A stretch of DNA of 64,000 bases, from positions 186,426-250,425 of the forward strand of contig JAIXHJ010000003.1 of NCBI GenBank assembly GCA_030145845.1. The letters run 5' to 3'. Numbering within the stretch: position 1 is the stretch's first letter; each line of letters begins with the position of its first letter. A program made the position numbers and the translations under genes. This DNA comes from Pseudomonadota bacterium. GTDB lineage: Bacteria; Pseudomonadota; Gammaproteobacteria; Pseudomonadales; Oceanobacteraceae. The notes under the pieces are model-generated. The model was not told the origin of the DNA and made no database searches. It saw only the letters and a program-made list of their open reading frames with translations. Below are positions 59,427 to 64,000 of this stretch, piece after piece.

Positions 59427-60702
59427 TGGTTACCTCCTCTTTTTCTGTGGTGCCGGTGGTGGCGGCTTTTTTCGGTTTTTTACGGGCGCTGTGCAGATCG
59501 ACGCAGGCATCGTTTTCTGCGCCTGTGCGGACACCTTCTTCCGGCTTGACGGTAAAGTCCCGGTCGAGGGAGAAAAAGGAGCGGCAACCCTCGTCGGTAA
59601 TATAAATGGTATCGGAAATACCACAGGTTTTATCGCCGTCGATGCCCCACATCCACGGAATCAGATGGAAGGTCATGCCTTCTTTCAGTACCGTCGATTC
59701 CCCCTGTTTCAGGCTGACGATATAGCCTTCATCCCAGCTGGGCGGAAACGCAATACCGATCGAATAACCGGAGCGGGTGATCAGCCGGGCACCGACATCA
59801 TTTTCAGAAATAATATTGCGCACCAGATTATCGACATCGGAAACCGTCATGCCGGGCTGGACAATTTTATGCACTGACGCCAGCGCGTGTTTCATGATTT
59901 CCTGGGCTTTATACATGGAATCACTGATTTCCCCGAGAATCACGGTGCGCATCATGGCAGTGTGGTAACGGCGGTAGCAGCCACCGACTTCGAGGAATAC
60001 GTGCTCGCCGGGCTGGACCACCCGGCCTTCCCAGGTGGCGTGGCCGATCATGGTTCGCGGGCCGGAGGTGACATAGGGCATGACCGCCGGCGTTTCACCA
60101 CCGGCACGGAACATGCCGGCACTGATGGCAGCACCGATTTCATTTTCCGTCGCCCCGGCGCGGCAGGCGTCAATGCCGGCCTGCATACCGGCTTCGGTGG
60201 CAATGGCCGCTTTTTTCATCAGCTCAATTTCGGCTGCAGATTTGCAGATGCGCCCCTCTTCGACAATGCCGAAACAGTCGAGTAGTTTGCCGTCTTTCAG
60301 GGTGGTGTGAATCACATCCTGATGGTAAGCCGGGAAAAAATAACTGTTGCGCTCATAACCGATGCGTTTATCGGCCAGGCCGAATTCACGCAGCGCATCG
60401 ACCAGCATCTGCATGGCATCACCGGTATCCGGGTAGGGACGGGTGACGTCAACCCAGGTGCGGGCAATCACATTGGATTCTTCCAGTGCGCGGGTAATCA
60501 TAAACGGCTCTTTTTCCAGCGGGACGACCAATGCCTGAAAAAAGGAATAACCAGTAGTCTGATAATCGGTTAAATACATAATATTTTCCGGATCAGAAAT
60601 CACCACCGCATCCAGATGACGTTCGGCAATGCGCTGGCGCAGTTCATTGATACGGCGCTCGTATTCTTCCGGCGGGAAGGTCATATCATCACGTTTGATC
60701 AT
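59410..60702 (-). CDS. doeA: Ectoine hydrolase DoeA (EutD), M24 peptidase fold
   Basis: Opens the ectoine ring to N-acetyl-diaminobutyrate. The 430 residues follow the creatinase/M24 fold: an N-domain (YERRINELRQRIAERHLDAV, DPENIMYLTDYQTTGYSFF) and a catalytic domain with MPYVTSGPRTMIGHATWEGR, GEHVFLEVGGCYRRYHTAMM and LKEGMTFHLIPWMWGIDG, blocks typical of DoeA/EutD rather than of proline peptidases. An unusual Lys/Thr/Glu-rich tail of about 45 residues extends the C-terminus. The start overlaps the transaminase stop by ATGA. Confidence 0.9.
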   Translation of the reverse strand: MIKRDDMTFPPEEYERRINELRQRIAERHLDAVVISDPENIMYLTDYQTTGYSFFQALVVPLEKEPFMITRALEESNVIARTWVDVTRPYPDTGDAMQMLVDALREFGLADKRIGYERNSYFFPAYHQDVIHTTLKDGKLLDCFGIVEEGRICKSAAEIELMKKAAIATEAGMQAGIDACRAGATENEIGAAISAGMFRAGGETPAVMPYVTSGPRTMIGHATWEGRVVQPGEHVFLEVGGCYRRYHTAMMRTVILGEISDSMYKAQEIMKHALASVHKIVQPGMTVSDVDNLVRNIISENDVGARLITRSGYSIGIAFPPSWDEGYIVSLKQGESTVLKEGMTFHLIPWMWGIDGDKTCGISDTIYITDEGCRSFFSLDRDFTVKPEEGVRTGAENDACVDLHSARKKPKKAATTGTTEKEEVTNVSSC

Positions 60703-61958
60703 GCGGCTTCCTCCATCACCCGGCGGGTGGCGTTAATCAGAATATCGAGACCGGCAGCGAGGTCAGCCTGTGGAATGGTGAGCGGCGGAATTAATTTAAT
60801 AACCCGGCCACCGGTACCACAGCCGGCGATGATCAGGCCGTCTGCAAAGCACTGTTTGACAATGGCGGCGGCGCGTTCACCGTCCCCGGTATCCAGCCCC
60901 ATAATCATGCCTTTGCCGCGCAGCTGCAGTGAAGGATCAGAATTCAGCAGCGGTTGCAGGGCCTGCTGCATAAAGGCGGTTTTGTTTCTGACGTCGTCCA
61001 TCAGGCTGGAATCGGTAAAATATTCCAGTGCCACTTTGCCGGCGACGAACGATAAATTCTGGCCGCGGAAGGTGCCGGTATGCTCACCCGGTGACCAGTG
61101 CTGATCGAGGGCGGGATGCACCAGATTCATCGCCAGCGGTGTGCCGATGCCACCAATGCCTTTCGCCAGGCAGATAATATCCGGCTGGATATCCAGGTCA
61201 TCAAAGCTGAAGTACGAACCGGTACGGCCGCAGCCGACCTGAATGTCGTCAATAATCAGCACCGCGCCCAGTTCCCTGGCCAGCGACGCGACCGAGCAGA
61301 GCCATTCCTTACCCGCTACGTTCACCCCGCCTTCAGCCTGAACGGTTTCCAGAATAAAGGCGGCCGGTTTTTCCAGACCGGAGGACGGGTCGCGGTAGCG
61401 CGCACGTAAGGCTTCCAGTACCGACAGACTGTCCATTTCATCGTATTCGGTATCAAAGGCTTCATGGCTGACGTGCAGCAGCGGCACGCCGGCGGCAGCG
61501 CGGAAATATTCATTGGCGGTGGCTGCCAGCGCGCCCAGCGTCATACCGTGAAAACCGTGACTGAAGGCCACCACCTGTTTTCTGCCGGTAGCGCGGCGGG
61601 CCAGCTTCATGGCAGCTTCCACCGCATTGGTACCGGTCGGTCCCATAAACTGCATACGGTGCGGCATATCACGTGGCACCAGAATGGTATCGGTAAACGC
61701 CTGCATAAATTCTGCTTTGGCGGTGGTCTGCATATCCAGACTGTGCAGCACACCATTATTCTGCAGATAATCAATCATGGCGGCGGTCATGCGCGGATTA
61801 TTGTGGCCGAAATTCAGTACGCCGGCGCCGGCAAAAAAGTCGATATATTCCTTACCGTTCTCGTCGGTCTGGCGGGCATTTTCCGCACGTTTAAAAACAA
61901 CAGGGTAAACGCGGCTGTAAGCGCGGATCGCAGATTCGCGCTGCTCAAAAATAGTCAT
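60699..61958 (-). CDS. doeD: Diaminobutyrate-2-oxoglutarate aminotransferase, EctB-like, in the catabolic operon
   Basis: PLP-dependent class III aminotransferase of 419 residues with Lys266 (ICLAKGIGGIGTP) as PLP lysine and D237 in VLIIDDIQVGCGRTG. The sequence is very like EctB of ectoine synthesis (YIDFFAGAGVLNFGHNNP, FMGPTGTNAVEAAMKLAR, GEHTGTFRGQNLSFV). No ectA or ectC lies in the window. Between doeA and the deacetylase it should run in the catabolic direction, turning diaminobutyrate into aspartate semialdehyde. It may have been recruited from EctB (inference). AGGA precedes the ATG. Confidence 0.87.
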   Translation of the reverse strand: MTIFEQRESAIRAYSRVYPVVFKRAENARQTDENGKEYIDFFAGAGVLNFGHNNPRMTAAMIDYLQNNGVLHSLDMQTTAKAEFMQAFTDTILVPRDMPHRMQFMGPTGTNAVEAAMKLARRATGRKQVVAFSHGFHGMTLGALAATANEYFRAAAGVPLLHVSHEAFDTEYDEMDSLSVLEALRARYRDPSSGLEKPAAFILETVQAEGGVNVAGKEWLCSVASLARELGAVLIIDDIQVGCGRTGSYFSFDDLDIQPDIICLAKGIGGIGTPLAMNLVHPALDQHWSPGEHTGTFRGQNLSFVAGKVALEYFTDSSLMDDVRNKTAFMQQALQPLLNSDPSLQLRGKGMIMGLDTGDGERAAAIVKQCFADGLIIAGCGTGGRVIKLIPPLTIPQADLAAGLDILINATRRVMEEAA

Positions 61959-62010
61959 AGGATATGTCCTGTTAAACTGAAAAAAGAAAATGATTCAGGC
62001 AGGACAGGGG

Positions 62011-63171
62011 TTACGGTGGCGTTCTCATACCGGTAAGGCGGCAGAACCAGCGGCAGACATCTTCGATCAGGCGATCGTTGAAGTCATAGTGCGGACTGTG
62101 GCACGGGGCATCGTGACCATGGCCGTCATCGGAACCGATCAGGGCAAAAGCGCCGGGCAGGGCTTTCAGGTAATAACTGAAATCCTCGGACGCCATAATC
62201 GGCATGCTGTGACCATGCATTAAGGATTTTTCACCATAGAGTTCAGACCACGCCGCACGCGCATTGGCAGCCTGACGCGGGTGATTGATGGTGGCACTGT
62301 ATCTGGGTTTATGTTCCACCTCACAGCTGACGCCATAAGCGGCGGCTGTGTGAGACGCAATATCGCTGATCAGCTGATTAATCTGGTGACGGGTGTCATC
62401 GTCCGGCACACGGATGCTGCCGGCCATACGCACATTCTGTGGAATAACGGTCGGTGCATCACCGCCGTGGATGCTGGCAACACTGATGACCGCCGCTTTC
62501 TGTGGTGCCAGCCGGCGGCTGGCGATCTGTTGCAGGGCCAGATGAATGGCACTGGCGGCGAGCAGAGGATCGGCACAGGCTTCCGGCTGACTGGCGTGGC
62601 CGCCACGGCCGTGAATATGAATATCAAATGTACCGTTGCCGCACATTACCAGATCATCCGGGCAGGCAAAGGTGCCGTATTGCAGCGCCGGCCAGTTATG
62701 CCAGCCATAAATTTCGCTGACGCCGTCCAGCGCTCCGTCGGCAATCATTTCCCGGGCACCGTGACCGCCTTCTTCTGCCGGCTGGAACAGCAGCACAATT
62801 TTACGCGGCAGTGACGCTTCGTGTTTTTTCAGCCAGCGGGCGGCGGCCAGCAGGGTGGCGGTGTGGCCATCATGGCCACAGGCGTGCATGCAGCCGTCGC
62901 GGGTCGACTGCCAGTCTTTTCCGGTCTGTTCATGAATCGGCAGGGCGTCAATATCGCCGCGCAGGGCAACCGCAGGATCGCTGCCGTCAGGATTAATCCA
63001 GGCGAGGGTGCCGGTGGTTGCACAGGGGCGCCACGGGATGTGCATATCATCCAGCTCGGCGCGTATGGCGTCGGCGGTTTCATACTCCTGCCAGCTCAGT
63101 TCCGGCCGGGCATGTAATTTCCGGCGGAATGCCTGGGCATACGCTACTGTGTCCTGCCAGTCGTTCGACAT
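62011..63171 (-). CDS. doeB2: N-acetyl-diaminobutyrate deacetylase DoeB2, M20 amidohydrolase
   Basis: Metal-dependent amidohydrolase of the M20D family, 386 residues. The metal site is MHACGHDGHTA (C98, H100, H103) with catalytic Glu132/Glu133 in LFQPAEEGGHGA; MASEDFSYYLKALPG closes the active site. In the doe context it removes the acetyl group released by DoeA, giving 2,4-diaminobutyrate. This M20 form differs from the AspA/AstE-type DoeB of Halomonas. It is the first gene of the operon, with AGGAGA before the ATG and a sigma-54 promoter upstream. Confidence 0.86.
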   Translation of the reverse strand: MSNDWQDTVAYAQAFRRKLHARPELSWQEYETADAIRAELDDMHIPWRPCATTGTLAWINPDGSDPAVALRGDIDALPIHEQTGKDWQSTRDGCMHACGHDGHTATLLAAARWLKKHEASLPRKIVLLFQPAEEGGHGAREMIADGALDGVSEIYGWHNWPALQYGTFACPDDLVMCGNGTFDIHIHGRGGHASQPEACADPLLAASAIHLALQQIASRRLAPQKAAVISVASIHGGDAPTVIPQNVRMAGSIRVPDDDTRHQINQLISDIASHTAAAYGVSCEVEHKPRYSATINHPRQAANARAAWSELYGEKSLMHGHSMPIMASEDFSYYLKALPGAFALIGSDDGHGHDAPCHSPHYDFNDRLIEDVCRWFCRLTGMRTPP

Positions 63172-63270
63172 AAACGTCTCCTGCCTGGTGTGTATTCATC
63201 CGCTCCGTTATTCCCGGGCGGACCACAGTATCGGGCTGCTGCCTGATAAAAGGTTGGTCTTTAACTCAGG

Positions 63271-63285
63271 GCAAGGAGCGTTCCA
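63271..63285 (-). promoter_or_regulatory. Sigma-54 promoter of the ectoine-degradation operon
   Basis: On the minus strand TGGAACGCTCCTTGC matches the -24/-12 consensus TGGCACG-N4-TTGC at ten of eleven fixed positions, with the GG and GC at the required 12-base distance. The start codon of doeB2 is 100 bases downstream, giving a leader of about 88 bases. The rest of this 412-base gap holds only the two sites listed next and a terminator. Confidence 0.8.
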
Positions 63286-63429
63286 GTCACGGAAAAACAG
63301 CAGAATTTTTTTATCGGGCGGAATAAAAAATGAAGAAAATCAGCGCATTAAAAAATTGTAATGCTGCTGGTTTTACCGCCGTGCGGAGAGAAATCCGGAC
63401 AATAGTCAGCCGGATTAAAAAACGCTGAC

Positions 63430-63465
63430 TGCACCAATGTGATGCTGCTGAAATATTCTGGTGCA
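63430..63465 (-). promoter_or_regulatory. Paired NtrC-like enhancer sites
   Basis: TGCACCAATGTGATGCT (63430-63446) and TGAAATATTCTGGTGCA (63449-63465) each have one perfect half of the NtrC palindrome TGCACC-N5-GGTGCA and a weaker second half. They are 19 bp apart and about 180 bp upstream of the sigma-54 promoter, a typical enhancer position. Activation by NtrC would make ectoine a nitrogen source used when ammonium is low. Confidence 0.6.
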
Positions 63466-63536
63466 CGATTGCTGCGTGAAAGGGAGTGGCTGTGGGAACA
63501 GCCGGACGTACATCAGGATGAAGATAAGAATAAGTG

Positions 63537-63569
63537 CTCAGCAGGCTGCGTTGTGCACAGCCCGCTGAG
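63537..63569 (-). terminator. Probable terminator of the outer-membrane protein gene
   Basis: CTCAGC-A-GGCTG and CAGCC-C-GCTGAG form an 11-bp stem with one mismatch, 15 bases after the stop of the last gene. A moderately T-rich stretch follows on the minus strand. Confidence 0.55.
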
Positions 63570-63583
63570 TTATTGCCGTAACA

Positions 63584-64000
63584 TCAGAAAGGCATGACGG
63601 CTTTTATCCACAAAGCATCGCCTTCGGCGCGGTTACGTACGGCCATTTCGCGGCTGTATTTGGCGCTGATAAACCAGCCTTTGCCACTGTCGTAACGGAC
63701 ATCCGGGCCGACAGCGAAAGCACGCCCGCGGGCATCGTCAACCGTATCGCCATTCTGTTGGTCATCGGTGATCTGCTGATAAAAATAACCACCAACACCG
63801 GCAATAAAGCCGTTGCCGAGGCCCCAGCCCAGCGCGTAGTCAAAAATCAGTTCCTGGCCATCTTTGTAATCGGTGGCACTGTTTTCGAAATTGTACGTCC
63901 ACATGCTTTTCAGACCGTAGTTCAGGCCGGCATTATCGATACGCGATACCCCATACACCGCCTGCATTGCCCAGTGGTTGCGGCCGATATTGGCAATTTC
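63584..64000 (-). CDS. Outer-membrane protein, phenol_MetA_deg/SphA-like, N-terminus beyond the window
   Basis: The C-terminal 138 residues of a beta-barrel protein; the frame is open to the right edge. Strands such as LNYGLKSMWTYNFENSAT, ELIFDYALGWGLGNGFIAG, VGGYFYQQITDDQQNGD, AVGPDVRYDSGKGWFISAKY and a final Phe (WIKAVMPF) match the family annotated as MetA-pathway of phenol degradation or SphA-like transporters, thought to admit hydrophobic compounds. Position upstream of the ectoine operon is not evidence of a link, because a terminator separates them. Confidence 0.78.
   Translation of the reverse strand, partial: EIANIGRNHWAMQAVYGVSRIDNAGLNYGLKSMWTYNFENSATDYKDGQELIFDYALGWGLGNGFIAGVGGYFYQQITDDQQNGDTVDDARGRAFAVGPDVRYDSGKGWFISAKYSREMAVRNRAEGDALWIKAVMPF

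Noticed and set aside
63459-63472. Plus-strand sigma-54 promoter TGGTGCACGATTGC
   Set aside because: The GG-GC distance is one base too short, and no plus-strand gene follows.
1-64000. CRISPR arrays, IS elements, prophage, integrons, tRNA or rRNA genes
   Set aside because: Looked for by eye: no regularly spaced repeats, no transposase other than the degenerate RAYT-like gene, no phage genes, and no tRNA-like TTC-arm/anticodon pattern that survived inspection.

Overview
The window is 64 kb of dense, single-copy chromosomal sequence from a Gram-negative bacterium. It contains three TonB-dependent receptors, a porin, ExbB/ExbD/TonB, lipoproteins with lipoboxes, malate:quinone oxidoreductase and AmpG. 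Ectoine catabolism and glucosylglycerol synthesis together suggest a salt-exposed, probably marine gammaproteobacterium; Oceanospirillales-like is a guess from gene content, not a search result. I see no tRNA, rRNA, insertion sequence, prophage or CRISPR array.

Layout. 1-1516: a truncated TonB-dependent receptor. 1.6-12.3 kb: a light/stress locus of the LitR/PplR type. Eight translationally coupled minus-strand genes (YbgA-like, MerR regulator, photolyase, desaturase, SnoaL-like, FAD oxidoreductase, DUF1365, cyclopropane synthase) run from a promoter with TGTATA/TTATACA palindromes. A second minus pair (renalase-like, CbiX) and a divergent plus-strand TIGR01777 gene carry similar sites. 12.5-14.6 kb: a small unknown protein and a GltB-like FMN protein. 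14.6-19.3 kb: a molybdate module, modABC and modE, with a near-perfect ModE operator shared with a divergent porin. 19.4-24.3 kb: a soluble chemoreceptor fused to a solute-binding domain, a BtuR-type corrinoid adenosyltransferase and a classical transmembrane chemoreceptor. 24.3-28.3 kb: a cobalamin-riboswitch operon, btuB - beta-propeller lipoprotein - PduO-type adenosyltransferase. 28.3-36.7 kb: histidine kinase, PanE, a degenerate RAYT-like protein, YajQ, AmpG, a quinone-reductase-like protein, MerR, ROK kinase and PilZ. 36.7-39.8 kb: cobUTCS, the nucleotide-loop assembly genes of cobalamin salvage. 39.8-45.7 kb: mqo, then ycaD-like and ggpPS (osmolyte synthesis). 45.7-54 kb: an envelope trio of TonB receptor, 1070-residue lipoprotein and divergent di-haem peroxidase lipoprotein. 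54-58 kb: a globin-coupled diguanylate cyclase and a probably Fur-controlled exbB-exbD-exbD-tonB operon. 58-63.5 kb: an ectoine-degradation operon behind a sigma-54 promoter with upstream NtrC-like sites. 63.6 kb to the end: a truncated outer-membrane protein.

Two themes recur. Corrinoid handling is spread over three loci (uptake, two unrelated adenosyltransferases, lower-ligand assembly), while the LitR-like regulator has lost its cobalamin ligand. Energised outer-membrane transport is equally prominent. The best candidates for undescribed biology are the cytosolic chemoreceptor/solute-binding fusion, the propeller lipoprotein of the B12 operon, the peroxidase/lipoprotein/TonB-receptor trio, the ModE-linked porin and the RAYT-like protein that has lost its HUH motif.
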